Assembly: GCA_013138865.1 (NCBI GenBank)
Contig: WTBY01000076.1
Coordinates: 1-34,987 of the forward strand
DNA from: Helicobacteraceae bacterium
GTDB lineage: Bacteria; Campylobacterota; Campylobacteria; Campylobacterales; Sulfurimonadaceae
DNA length: 34,987 nt
Reading direction: 5' to 3'
Position numbers and translations under genes: made by a program. Positions 27,365 through 34,987 of this stretch are shown piece after piece. How positions within the stretch are numbered: the stretch's first letter is position 1; each line of letters starts with the position of its first letter. The notes under the pieces were generated by a model. It was not told the DNA's origin, did not search any database, and saw nothing but the letters and a program-made list of their open reading frames with translations.

Positions 27365-27905
27365 TTTCTCATTTCTATCATTTTTATTTTCATTTATGAT
27401 TTTAAAAATTGTTGATGGTGATGGAGGTGGTAGTGGTGATGGTATTGCTGATGAGAATACCACTGATGCAAATGTTGACAAAAAAGACGCTGATGAAAAT
27501 ACTGATGATAAAAAAGATGTAAAAGATGATGAGCTTGAAGATAGTACTAATGAACGTATAGCAGAGCTTGAAAAAATAGTTAATGATAGTGAGAATGAAA
27601 AAGCTGTTGCATTTATTGTTGCAGATATTCAAACTCGTTATGCTGATTTTGATGAGAGTAAAATTACTGCTCATTTGAAAGAGCTAAAAAAGAGTGATCC
27701 AGCTGAAGCTAAGAGAATGAATAACCCTCTTGGTTGGGAGCTTTTACATCAACGTAATTTCGCTGAAAAAGCTGTTGATAATGACTATGTTGGTCATGGT
27801 AGAGGTGGTGAGTCGGTTGATCGAACTGATGAGATTTTGGAAAAAGTCCAAAAAGGTAGAGTTTCACTTGATGATGAAGCTCAAGTCCTTAAAAAATTTA
27901 TGTAG
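27357..27905 (+). CDS. Scaffolding-like acidic protein, 182 aa
   Basis: I chose ATG at 27357, which overlaps the preceding stop. The first 20 residues are unusually hydrophobic (MRSFSFLSFLFSFMILKIV), then comes a very acidic low-complexity region (about 21-70, Asp/Glu/Asn/Lys) and helices to the end. Scaffold proteins in this position, directly before the major capsid gene, are acidic and helical with a C-terminal capsid-binding helix. The hydrophobic start is atypical and could mean a membrane-linked assembly site or an upstream frame shift of function. Confidence 0.6.
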   Translation: MRSFSFLSFLFSFMILKIVDGDGGGSGDGIADENTTDANVDKKDADENTDDKKDVKDDELEDSTNERIAELEKIVNDSENEKAVAFIVADIQTRYADFDESKITAHLKELKKSDPAEAKRMNNPLGWELLHQRNFAEKAVDNDYVGHGRGGESVDRTDEILEKVQKGRVSLDDEAQVLKKFM

Positions 27906-27914
27906 GAGAATACA

Positions 27915-28823
27915 ATGATAGGTATTAACAGTGTAGAAAATTTTATTGGTGGTGATGCTGATTTAGTGAAAGCAATATCAAAGCTGGGGTATAACGATAC
28001 TCCTTTTTTTAATGCAGTTATGAAAGCTACTCCAGCGAAAAGTGCTGAGAGTTGGAAAGGTCACGCATGGAGATATGAGACTTCACCAGACGGTGATGAT
28101 AGTAATGCACACGTAGAGGGTTCTGCTCCAGCTGCTGCAACAAGTAGTGATTTAAGTAGTAGTTTAAATCATTTCCAAATTATAAAGCACACTTATGGTG
28201 TTACTGGTTCAATGGAAGATAAAGAGCGTAGTGATGGAACTAGTGAGTTAACTAATGAGGGTGCACGTTCAAGTATTGCACATCGTAAAACTATAGAAAA
28301 AGCTATTTTTGGTACACAAGCACCAGTTCAAGGTGTTAAGTCAACTTCAACAGCTGGTGTTATGGGAGGACTACAGAATTGGTTAACAGTTGATAATACA
28401 CTTGATCTTGCTGGAGATTTGTCAATGTCACTTATTAGAGAGCTATTAAAACTTAGCTATTTAAATGGTCAAACGTGTACTCACCTTTATATGGGTGACA
28501 AACAAAAAGATGCTCTGGACGATCTTCTTTCTGCAAAAGTGAATGTTAATGTTGGTGCTACTACTTTAGAGGGTACGAACTATATGACACTTAAAAATAT
28601 GGTTTATGCACAAAATGTAAAAGTTGTGCTTTCACCTTTTGTTGCAAGTGATGAAATTCTTTCTGTTAACCATGCTGACTTAGCTTTAGTGTACCAACGC
28701 TTAAGTAAAACAGAAGAGATCGCAAGAACTAAAGATGCAATAGAAAAGGAGTTAATTTCAGAGCTTACGCTTCGTGTTAATAACCCTTTTACAGTAGGTA
28801 AACTTTCAGGGCTGAGCGTTTAA
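27915..28823 (+). CDS. Major capsid protein, SU10/DUF5309-like, 302 aa
   Basis: AGGAG lies 6 bases before ATG. The protein has the length and layout of the HK97-fold capsid family typified by phage SU10: an N-terminal GYNDTPFFNAV, a central AHRKTIEKAIFG, the hallmark CTHLYMGDKQKDALDDLL, and VKVVLSPFVASDEILSVN near residue 235. It forms the icosahedral shell. It directly follows the scaffold-like gene, and the first connector gene follows it by 2 bases. Confidence 0.85.
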   Translation: MIGINSVENFIGGDADLVKAISKLGYNDTPFFNAVMKATPAKSAESWKGHAWRYETSPDGDDSNAHVEGSAPAAATSSDLSSSLNHFQIIKHTYGVTGSMEDKERSDGTSELTNEGARSSIAHRKTIEKAIFGTQAPVQGVKSTSTAGVMGGLQNWLTVDNTLDLAGDLSMSLIRELLKLSYLNGQTCTHLYMGDKQKDALDDLLSAKVNVNVGATTLEGTNYMTLKNMVYAQNVKVVLSPFVASDEILSVNHADLALVYQRLSKTEEIARTKDAIEKELISELTLRVNNPFTVGKLSGLSV

Positions 28824-28825
28824 TT

Positions 28826-29215
28826 ATGACTTACTTGGAACTTAAAAATCATGTAGAGGGCTTACTACTTGGTGACAAGAAGATACCAAAACATGATCTT
28901 CTTGTTCCACTAATTAAACAAGGTATAGAGCATATAGCTAATGAGTGTACTCCTCTTAGCCTTATGACCTCTGACGTTGAAGATGATATTTTAATTGTAC
29001 TAAATGTGCATGGTCAATTTATTAGAAAACCAGTGTTACCAGTTGAGGACACTGACGAAATTGATTTAGATAATTCACTTTTGAGTGCATTATCTAATTT
29101 GGTTGCGTTTTACATATCTAAAAACCCTACTTTAGAGATTAGTGCTAACACTTATATGTGTGACTATAAGTGGGTTCTATATAGAGCGATGGAGGCTAAT
29201 GATTATGATGTTTGA
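28826..29215 (+). CDS. Head-tail connector-like protein, 129 aa
   Basis: The gene directly follows the capsid gene. The product is helical at the N-terminus (LKNHVEGLLLGDKKIPKHDLL) and ends in another helix that includes VAFYISKNPTLEI and YKWVLYRAMEAND. That is typical of adaptor proteins that bind beneath the portal. No hallmark motif is certain. Confidence 0.65.
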   Translation: MTYLELKNHVEGLLLGDKKIPKHDLLVPLIKQGIEHIANECTPLSLMTSDVEDDILIVLNVHGQFIRKPVLPVEDTDEIDLDNSLLSALSNLVAFYISKNPTLEISANTYMCDYKWVLYRAMEANDYDV

Positions 29216-29486
29216 TGAAAAAAATGTAAACCCTATGCTCTCAATTATGGGTTATAAAATACCTTACTCTATTACTTACTCTTTGGAGTCTAAAGATTTA
29301 ACTTTTGAGAATGATTTTATACTTATTTTGGATCGTTACCTCTCTAATGAGAAAGAGCTTATTTTAAATAAGAGTCAAAAAAAGTTTATAGATGGGTATA
29401 TCGCTTTTGCAGATAGTGGAGTTGACAATGACAAAGACAAAGCGTTTAGTTCACTTGATAATTATTTAGCAACAATAGGAGTTTAA
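29205..29486 (+). CDS. Small connector or stopper-like protein, 93 aa
   Basis: I chose ATG at 29205 because GGAGG lies 9 bases upstream; ATG at 29199 and 29208 are also in frame. It overlaps the preceding gene. The product is acidic with an N-terminal MMFDEKNVNPML, a beta segment (IPYSITYSLESKDLTF) and a helical C-terminus. Position suggests a second adaptor below the portal. Confidence 0.6.
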   Translation: MMFDEKNVNPMLSIMGYKIPYSITYSLESKDLTFENDFILILDRYLSNEKELILNKSQKKFIDGYIAFADSGVDNDKDKAFSSLDNYLATIGV

Positions 29487-29487
29487 A

Positions 29488-32349
29488 ATGAATGGAAGTT
29501 TTGTAAGTAATATAAATGCGATAGCTTCAAATATGGAGTTAGTTGAGTCTCTTAACTTAAAGTTATCAGAGTTAAGTAGTGTTAAAGAGGTACTAGCGTT
29601 TATTAATTCTGCTATTGACTTAGGTGATGTTTCACTTGACTTAGCAAAAGGTAACTACTTAGGTAAAAGACAAATTAAAATAAATGCAGATGGTGACTCT
29701 CTTATTAAAAAAATAGAGTTTAACCTTGAGAGTGGCGCAGTTGTTCCGTTTGTTATAGACAACACTAATACGAGTGCTGATATTGTTGCTACTATTAAGT
29801 TAGATAGTGCATATATTTCTCAAGTTAATAATGCAAATGTAACTACAGTAACAGCTGATACGACAACATTTATAATTTATGACTTAGATGGCTTAGTCTC
29901 AAATATTCATAGTGTAACTATTACTAGAGTTGATGAGAGTGTATTAACTACAACATGGAGTGACACGACAAGCTCATTACAAAACATCATAGGTAACTCA
30001 AAAGCATTTATAGATATTGGCGAGAGTTTATCGACTATTAAGGCTCTTAATCTTATTAAAGATGTGCTATTAGCTGTTAATGATAATGAAGCAAATATCA
30101 ATATAGTTAGCTCAAGGGCAGACTCTATTGATGAAGTTTCTCAAAATATTGTAGCTGTACAAAATTCTAGTGAGAACGCAACAATAGCTAGTAACTCCGC
30201 TCAAACTGCTAAAGGTTACAGAGACGAGTTAGTGGGCTTAAGTGTTGTTTCATTATCACTTACAAGTGATCAAAGTGCGAGTGCTTCGTATGACTCATCA
30301 CTAGGAAAGCTAACTATTGGTATTCCTAAAGGTCTTAAAGGTGACAAGGGTGATCCTTTTAATGTTAATGCTCAAGGTACTATAGCTCAGCGTAGCTCTT
30401 ATGATGCACAAAGCAGTGGCTTCTCTTTTCTATCTTTAGATGAAGATATGATCTACTTTAGAGTTGGTGACACAGCTGGAGCATGGAGTAGTGGTTCGCC
30501 TTTTGGTAAAGGCGACAAGGGTGACATAGGTGTTGGAATTACAGATATTTCTAAAACTTCAACTGTTGGACTTGTTGACACATACACTATTACTTATGCA
30601 GACACAACTACAAGCACGTTTAATATTACAAATGGTCAAGATGGTGGTGTTCTTAGTGTAGCTGGTAGAAGTGGCGATGTAACTTTAACAATTTCAGATA
30701 TAGCAACTCTTGAAGCAGAGCTAAATAATCGTTACACAAAAGCTCAAACAGATGCAAAGATAGATGAAAAAATAGCACTTATAGACTTTAGTAGTACGAG
30801 AGTTAATGATCCTATTTTAACTTTAGGAAATCTTGCAATAGAGGGTGAAGCATTATTAATTATTAAGAGTAACTTTTCTGTAGATCTTGAAGATGTGATC
30901 GTATCAGATGGCTGTAGTGTCGTGATGATAAATGAAGAGATAACTGTAACAGATCCTACAGTTGCTAACCCTAGCTTTACAATTCGGTCATCTCACCCAG
31001 ACTGGTTAGACTCAGAAAGTAATATAATTACTAAAAACCTAACAACAAAACTAGCTAAACCTACGCTAAGTAGTCCTGATAATACACTACCTCATACAGA
31101 TGTAACATATACAATAGGTAACTTAAAAGTTACATCTACTAAAATAATTTTTGATATTCAAAGTGCTGATTTTATAATAGTGAGTGCATCTAGTGGCAGT
31201 GCACTGAAGGTTGGGAACACTATAGAAATTACTGGCTATAGTGGAGCTTCACTTGATTTAGTTTTACAATATAGTGCAGAGGCTACATATAACAATAGAT
31301 GTAAAGTTCAAGCTGCTAACTATACGGATAGTGCTTATAGTGACATTGATAGTATTAACACATTATCCATATCTGTATCTACAGAGATAGCACTATATGT
31401 TGGTAATGCTTCACTTCAAACAGTAACTCTTATAGATGTTAATAACAATATAGGTAAGTTAGTTATGTTAAAAGAAAGAAACAATGCAAGAGCATGGCGA
31501 TGGTACGACTCTCTAAGAGGTGCTACTAAATTGTTAGACTCTTCAGCTACATCAGCAGAACAATTGGACGCTGATGGGTTGGTTGCTTTTAATACAGATG
31601 GCTTTGATTTAGGTGCAGATAGCTCAACTAATGGAGGTGGAAATAGTTATGTTGCATTTATATTTGATTTTCATACTCATAATCCTACTAACAATGATGG
31701 CAGTATTCAGTCGAATGTTATGAATAATGACTATATGAGTATTGGTAGTTATGAGAGTACAGGTGCTGGTGTAATTACAATTGGTCATGGATTAATTACA
31801 AAGCCCCAGTTATTTATAGAAAAAGCGAAGGAAAAAATAGGTTCATGGTGGACATATCATGAAGCAATAGGCGCAACTAAGTATCTAAGATTAAACTTAA
31901 CCGATGCAGAAGTAACCAACTCTGGTCTATGGAATGATACTGAGCCAGATAATAATATAGTTACGATAGGTACTGGAATTAATGACACATCAGACTCTAG
32001 AGTTTTTTATGCTTTCACATCAGTATTAGGTAAATGTAAAGTAGGTAGTTATAGTGGTACTGGAGCTAGTGGCAATGCAATAGATTGTGGATTTACAACT
32101 GGTACACAATGGCTTATGGTTAAAAAAGCTAATGGTGCAGGTGAGTGGTTAATTTTTGACAACAAACGCCCTCTTGGTGGTTTAGGTGTTGCAGTTTCTC
32201 TTGCAATAAATAATACTATAGCTGAACGTACTTATGCAACACTATCTATGGAGTTTGCTGCAACTGGCTTTATTGTTGGATCAACAGAAAATTATGTAAA
32301 TGCTTTAGGCGGTAGTTATATCTTTGTAGCAATAGCAGTAGGAGCATAA
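29488..32349 (+). CDS. Tail fibre/adhesin with collagen-like blocks and DUF7483-like repeats, 953 aa
   Basis: This is the likely receptor-binding protein. Residues 1-240 include helical and beta segments for virion attachment. Short collagen-like triplets lie at about 280-290 (GLKGDKGDP) and 338-348 (GKGDKGDIG). A coiled region near 405-430 ends in YTKAQTDAKIDEKIA. The C-terminal third has three related units: NARAWRWYDSLRGATK (about 660), SWWTYHEAIGATK (about 785) and GEWLIFDNKRPLGG (about 885), which match DUF7483-type units of phage tail fibres. The following gene encodes a DUF4376-like partner. Confidence 0.82.
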   Translation: MNGSFVSNINAIASNMELVESLNLKLSELSSVKEVLAFINSAIDLGDVSLDLAKGNYLGKRQIKINADGDSLIKKIEFNLESGAVVPFVIDNTNTSADIVATIKLDSAYISQVNNANVTTVTADTTTFIIYDLDGLVSNIHSVTITRVDESVLTTTWSDTTSSLQNIIGNSKAFIDIGESLSTIKALNLIKDVLLAVNDNEANINIVSSRADSIDEVSQNIVAVQNSSENATIASNSAQTAKGYRDELVGLSVVSLSLTSDQSASASYDSSLGKLTIGIPKGLKGDKGDPFNVNAQGTIAQRSSYDAQSSGFSFLSLDEDMIYFRVGDTAGAWSSGSPFGKGDKGDIGVGITDISKTSTVGLVDTYTITYADTTTSTFNITNGQDGGVLSVAGRSGDVTLTISDIATLEAELNNRYTKAQTDAKIDEKIALIDFSSTRVNDPILTLGNLAIEGEALLIIKSNFSVDLEDVIVSDGCSVVMINEEITVTDPTVANPSFTIRSSHPDWLDSESNIITKNLTTKLAKPTLSSPDNTLPHTDVTYTIGNLKVTSTKIIFDIQSADFIIVSASSGSALKVGNTIEITGYSGASLDLVLQYSAEATYNNRCKVQAANYTDSAYSDIDSINTLSISVSTEIALYVGNASLQTVTLIDVNNNIGKLVMLKERNNARAWRWYDSLRGATKLLDSSATSAEQLDADGLVAFNTDGFDLGADSSTNGGGNSYVAFIFDFHTHNPTNNDGSIQSNVMNNDYMSIGSYESTGAGVITIGHGLITKPQLFIEKAKEKIGSWWTYHEAIGATKYLRLNLTDAEVTNSGLWNDTEPDNNIVTIGTGINDTSDSRVFYAFTSVLGKCKVGSYSGTGASGNAIDCGFTTGTQWLMVKKANGAGEWLIFDNKRPLGGLGVAVSLAINNTIAERTYATLSMEFAATGFIVGSTENYVNALGGSYIFVAIAVGA

Positions 32350-32350
32350 G

Positions 32351-32797
32351 ATGATTTTAGAATTAGATCAAAATGAAATAATGAACATTCCTAAAGGTGG
32401 TTGTTTTTGGCTGCCTATTAAAAGACTTAAAAATACACATCAAGTTATTTGGGTAGAAGATGGAGCCGACTTAGGTACTCTTGATTATGAGCTTCACACT
32501 TATAAAGATGAGAATGGTGATGTTCAACCAGTTGATATGAGTGCTCAAGTAAAAGTTGCTAAAAATAACTACATAAAGAGCATGACTATTACTACTAATA
32601 GTGGTAAACAGTTTGATGCACATTTAGAAGCTCGTATCAATATGCTAACAGCAATAGAAGCTAGTAAGTTAAATAACTTAACATCTACTAAATGGAAACT
32701 AGCAACTGGTGAAAGTGTAGAAGTCACACTAGATGAGCTTAAAGAAGCTTCACTATTGGCTCTTACTCGCTTTGCAGAGTTGAAAGGGATTAGCTAA
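32351..32797 (+). CDS. DUF4376-like tail fibre accessory protein, 148 aa
   Basis: Residues 80-145 read as DUF4376: TITTNSGKQFDAHLEARINM, then TSTKWKLATGESVEVTLDEL and a final helix ASLLALTRFAELKG. This domain is common in fibre-assembly or fibre-associated proteins directly downstream of tail fibres, as here (1-base gap). The N-terminal 75 residues probably contact the fibre. It overlaps the next gene by 1 base. Confidence 0.72.
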   Translation: MILELDQNEIMNIPKGGCFWLPIKRLKNTHQVIWVEDGADLGTLDYELHTYKDENGDVQPVDMSAQVKVAKNNYIKSMTITTNSGKQFDAHLEARINMLTAIEASKLNNLTSTKWKLATGESVEVTLDELKEASLLALTRFAELKGIS

Positions 32798-33240
32798 TGA
32801 GTAAAACTATAAATATCTTTTTTTACAAAGGTAAGGGTGACATAACAGATAAGCTTATTCGTTGGTGGACTAAGAGTGAGTACTCTCATGTGGAGTTAGC
32901 AATAGGTGATCTTTTTTACTCTACAAGTCCACGTGACTTAAAAGTACGCTCAAAAAGAATTACTCCTAAATTTGAGAGCTGGGACTATGTAACTATTAAT
33001 GTTACCAATGAACAGTTAGAAGATATAAAGCTTTTCTATAAAGAGACATCAAACTGTAAGTATGATTGGTTAGGAATATTCTTTTCTCAATTTATAAAAG
33101 TTGGTGTTCATCATAAAGATAGATGGTTCTGTAGTGAGTGGGTTACTGCATCACTCAAAAGAGCAAAAATATTAGAAGTTGAGTACCCTCACAACTACTC
33201 ACCACAAGATTTAAAGATGTTAATAAGTGGGAGTAAGTAG
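32797..33240 (+). CDS. Permuted NlpC/P60-like cysteine hydrolase, 147 aa
   Basis: His31 in YSHVELAIG and Cys112 in RWFCSEWVTASL, in the order His before Cys, match the permuted papain-like (YiiX/LRAT-like) hydrolases. KYDWLGIFF at about 88-96 is the usual aromatic segment before the active site. Substrates in this group include peptide or acyl bonds of cell-wall fragments. Its place at the head of the lysis cassette suggests a peptidoglycan endopeptidase, complementary to the transglycosylase at 33777. No signal peptide is visible, so export would need the holin or another route. Confidence 0.7.
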   Translation: MSKTINIFFYKGKGDITDKLIRWWTKSEYSHVELAIGDLFYSTSPRDLKVRSKRITPKFESWDYVTINVTNEQLEDIKLFYKETSNCKYDWLGIFFSQFIKVGVHHKDRWFCSEWVTASLKRAKILEVEYPHNYSPQDLKMLISGSK

Positions 33241-33242
33241 AA

Positions 33243-33611
33243 ATGGTTGTGACATATATTTTAGCATTGGTCCAGGTGGTCTTTATGATTGGTGGTGCTT
33301 TTGCAGTATTTTTATATATTAAATGGCAAACGTCAGAGAACACTAAACGTATAAAAAAGTTAGAAGATGAGAATGAGAAAATAAGTCAGAAGTTAATAGC
33401 TTTAGAGCAAGAAGATAAAAATATTGCTTCGGCTCTTGAGCGAACCTTTGCAACTGAAGATTTTGTAAGAGAACACTGCATGAGTATGAAAGAGCATGAC
33501 AAGGACTTTAATATTCTTAGAGAAGATATTAAACAAGGTCTAAATCGTATTAATGAAGACTTAGCAAAGACTTCACCATGTAGAGTCCAAACAAAAAAAG
33601 GAGAACACTAA
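33243..33611 (+). CDS. Membrane-anchored coiled-coil protein, 122 aa
   Basis: One N-terminal transmembrane segment (residues about 4-26) is followed by a charged coiled coil (32-60, RIKKLEDENEKISQKLIALE) and a second helical region to 108. This build resembles DUF2730-type membrane proteins next to phage lysis genes. It may act as an antiholin, pinholin partner or scaffold for lysis proteins. Its stop overlaps the next start by 1 base. Confidence 0.6.
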   Translation: MVVTYILALVQVVFMIGGAFAVFLYIKWQTSENTKRIKKLEDENEKISQKLIALEQEDKNIASALERTFATEDFVREHCMSMKEHDKDFNILREDIKQGLNRINEDLAKTSPCRVQTKKGEH

Positions 33612-33847
33612 TGTTTGAAATTGGAAATGTAGCAGAGTTTACACTGCTAGACACTTTAATACGTGTAGGTTTGGTAATCATAGCCTCAACAATGCTTTTT
33701 ATGTCACTTCGTATTCGTGACAGAATAGCTAAAATTGACTTTCAAGAGTCATTTAAAATTATGCAAGGAGATCCTATTGCGCTTAGTATTTATTATTCTA
33801 CTTGGGTGTTCGGTTTATGCATCATCACTGCCACTCTCTTCGCTTAA
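33611..33847 (+). CDS. Holin-like two-pass membrane protein, 78 aa
   Basis: Two hydrophobic segments, residues about 14-34 and 60-77, are separated by a charged loop (RIRDRIAKIDFQESFK). AAGGAG precedes ATG. Size, topology and position before the transglycosylase suit a holin. The start of the next gene lies inside this gene. Confidence 0.65.
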   Translation: MFEIGNVAEFTLLDTLIRVGLVIIASTMLFMSLRIRDRIAKIDFQESFKIMQGDPIALSIYYSTWVFGLCIITATLFA

Positions 33848-34322
33848 GTATGACCTATACATAAAAAAGTCAGTCAAACACTACTGGGTATTTGATGATT
33901 GGAAGTACTGGAAAGCTCAACTATATCAAGAGAGTAGATTTAAAACAGATGCACTTTCACCAGTTGGTGCAAGTGGACTAGCTCAGTTCATGCCACGTAC
34001 ATGGAGAGCAGTTGCAAAACGCTTGAACTATGAAAAATACTCTCCTAAAATTCCAAAGTATGCAATTTATGCTGGAGCTTTTTACATGAGACAACAATGG
34101 AATATGTGGAGTTCGCCACGTCCACAACTTGATCGCCTTTTTTTAGCTCAAGCAAGTTATAACGCTGGAGCTGGAAACATAATAAAAGCTCAAAAAGAGT
34201 GCAACATGGCTTCTACTTACGAGGGCATTATAGAGTGTTTACCTAAAGTGACAGGACATCACTCAAAAGAGACTATAACTTACACGAAAAGGATAAAGCG
34301 ATGGCGTTTATTACTAGATTAA
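33777..34322 (+). CDS. Lytic transglycosylase (SLT/lysozyme-like), 181 aa, TTG start
   Basis: I chose TTG at 33777 because AAGGAG lies 6 bases upstream, inside the holin-like gene; a further TTG at 33735 has no such site. The N-terminus is a signal-like segment (MRLVFIILLGCSVYASS) with a possible lipobox LLGC or a signal-release sequence VYA-S. The SLT domain shows the catalytic Glu52 in YQESRF, then GASGLAQFMP and ASYNAGAG. It cleaves the glycan strands of peptidoglycan. It overlaps the holin-like gene by 71 bases and the Rz gene by 22. Confidence 0.82.
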   Translation: MRLVFIILLGCSVYASSLPLSSLKYDLYIKKSVKHYWVFDDWKYWKAQLYQESRFKTDALSPVGASGLAQFMPRTWRAVAKRLNYEKYSPKIPKYAIYAGAFYMRQQWNMWSSPRPQLDRLFLAQASYNAGAGNIIKAQKECNMASTYEGIIECLPKVTGHHSKETITYTKRIKRWRLLLD

Positions 34323-34711
34323 TTGGGACTAGTATGTTTAAATATATAGCGATAGGTTTAGCATCGTTAAGTGTGATAGCACTTGTAGCTTTTCAGAACT
34401 ACCAAATAAACTCTCTTGAGAATGATCTAAAAGAGACAAAAAAAGAGTTAAGCTCAGTTCAACTACAACACCAAAATGCAGTTAATACAGCCAATAAAAA
34501 CGCTGATAAGTTTAGTACTTTTAAAGCAACTCACAAACAGACACTTGAGAGCTTGGCACTTAAACATATTCAAGAACTTCAACAAATAAAAAACGTAACT
34601 AAAATCAAAGAGAGGATCGCTTATGTTAAAGACAATGAAGATGGTGCTATTGCTCCTATTCTCAACACTACTCTTAACAGCTTGTACAACCACCAAAACT
34701 CTAACAATTAA
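34301..34711 (+). CDS. Rz-like inner-membrane spanin, 136 aa
   Basis: AAGGA lies 7 bases before ATG. A single transmembrane segment (about 13-31) is followed by a long periplasmic coiled coil (35-115) and the Rz-like end DGAIAPILNTTLNSLY. i-Spanins connect to an outer-membrane lipoprotein to fuse the membranes at the end of lysis. The o-spanin gene is nested in its 3' end in another frame, as in many phages of Gram-negative hosts. Confidence 0.75.
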   Translation: MAFITRLIGTSMFKYIAIGLASLSVIALVAFQNYQINSLENDLKETKKELSSVQLQHQNAVNTANKNADKFSTFKATHKQTLESLALKHIQELQQIKNVTKIKERIAYVKDNEDGAIAPILNTTLNSLYNHQNSNN

Positions 34712-34892
34712 AGAGGTTGTAGTAGTTAAACAAGAGATACCAAGTGAGCTACTGGTTAGTTCTGAACTACCAGCTGTTCCAACTACTGCAACTAAACAGA
34801 GTGAAGTCGCTGCTTATTTGGTGGACGTGTGGAATGTTGCAGTTGAGTGCAAGAGCGCTCAAGCTGAAATTAAAAAAATAGTGGAGCAATAG
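34623..34892 (+). CDS. Rz1-like outer-membrane lipoprotein spanin, 89 aa
   Basis: A lipoprotein signal (MLKTMKMVLLLLFSTLLLTAC) ends in the lipobox LTAC with Cys21. A Thr/Val-rich segment, a Pro-containing stretch (SSELPAVPTTATK) and a helical C-terminus follow. The gene starts inside the Rz gene in another frame and runs 181 bases past it. GAGAGG lies 8 bases before ATG. Its end lies in the terminal repeat, and its stop is followed directly by the 151-aa gene. Confidence 0.78.
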   Translation: MLKTMKMVLLLLFSTLLLTACTTTKTLTIKEVVVVKQEIPSELLVSSELPAVPTTATKQSEVAAYLVDVWNVAVECKSAQAEIKKIVEQ

Positions 34893-34987
34893 ATGGCACT
34901 TTCAGAATTTAAAAATAATTATATAGAATTATATAAGACTCTAGTAGATACGACTAAAGATACAGCATTTTACAAAGATATGATTAA
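34861..34987. repeat. Right copy of 127-bp terminal direct repeat
   Basis: This segment is identical to 1-127. Joining the two copies gives a 34,860-bp circle in which the o-spanin gene and the 151-aa gene are both intact and adjacent. Confidence 0.95.
34893..34987 (+). CDS. 5' end of the 151-aa late gene (duplicate of 33-127)
   Basis: This partial copy is cut by the end of the window. It encodes the first 31 residues of the protein whose full gene is at 33-488 and exists only because of the terminal repeat. Confidence 0.85.
   Translation, partial: MALSEFKNNYIELYKTLVDTTKDTAFYKDMI

Noticed and set aside
27730-27918. 62-codon frame inside the scaffold-like gene
   Set aside because: It starts with TTG without a ribosome binding site and is a by-product of the main frame's codon pattern.
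30330-30535. Collagen-like triplets in the tail fibre as a sign of horizontal gain
   Set aside because: Short GXY blocks are common in phage fibres and base composition matches the surroundings.
33735-33776. Upstream TTG start for the transglycosylase
   Set aside because: No ribosome binding site precedes it, and the extra residues would displace the signal segment from the N-terminus.
1-34987. tRNA genes, CRISPR arrays, insertion sequences, diversity-generating retroelement
   Set aside because: Scanning by eye found no cloverleaf with a T-loop, no regularly spaced repeats, no transposase and no reverse transcriptase.

Overview
The window is one complete, circular (or circularly permuted) temperate phage genome. 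Its last 127 bases (34861-34987) repeat its first 127 exactly, so the unit genome is 34,860 bp, and the late operon runs across the join. The DNA is AT-rich. A FliL-like gene, 5S rRNA-type sequence features and the codon style point to a host in the Campylobacterota (Sulfurimonas or Sulfurovum-like). That host call is inference. Head and connector genes are present, but no tape-measure or long-tail gene was seen, so the particle is probably podovirus-like.

Layout, read as a circle. (1) Late operon, plus strand, 25367 through the join to 3198: portal, scaffold-like protein, major capsid protein, connectors, tail fibre with DUF4376-like partner, a nested lysis cassette (cysteine endopeptidase-like, holin-like, transglycosylase, Rz/Rz1 spanins) and four probable internal virion proteins. 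(2) Non-coding 3199-3752: late terminator, a minus-strand 5S rRNA-like RNA, a predicted small RNA ending just upstream of it, and plus-strand promoters. (3) Two giant polyvalent proteins, 3753-11812: a DarB-like helicase/DNA methyltransferase and a PBECR/LPD38-type protein. Inside the first is a candidate overprinted gene. (4) Minus-strand cluster 11839-13361 with a tyrosine recombinase reduced to its catalytic domain. (5) parA and a ribbon-helix-helix partner, 13564-14449, preceded by an ordered array of TAACAT sites. (6) A FliL-like exported protein with its own promoter, 14442-14942. (7) Non-coding 14943-15671 with a lox-like inverted repeat and iteron-like repeats. (8) Early minus operon 23536 to 15672: regulator-like gene, primase-helicase, terminase small and large subunits, SSB-like protein and many small genes. 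(9) CI-like repressor at 23732 with palindromic operators in the divergent promoter region. (10) A RepL-family plasmid replication initiator, 24189-24926.

RepL, ParA with an RHH partner, a Cre-sized catalytic recombinase, a lox-like site, a CI-like repressor and no conventional full-length integrase together suggest a phage-plasmid that is maintained extrachromosomally, by analogy with P1. The most unusual items are the 5S rRNA-like RNA, the FliL-like gene that shares its mature N-terminus with the 1778-residue polyvalent protein, the interleaved (pseudoknot-capable) leader of the early operon, and the overprinted reading frame. No tRNA, CRISPR array or insertion sequence was seen. Everything here was read by eye; no database search was run.
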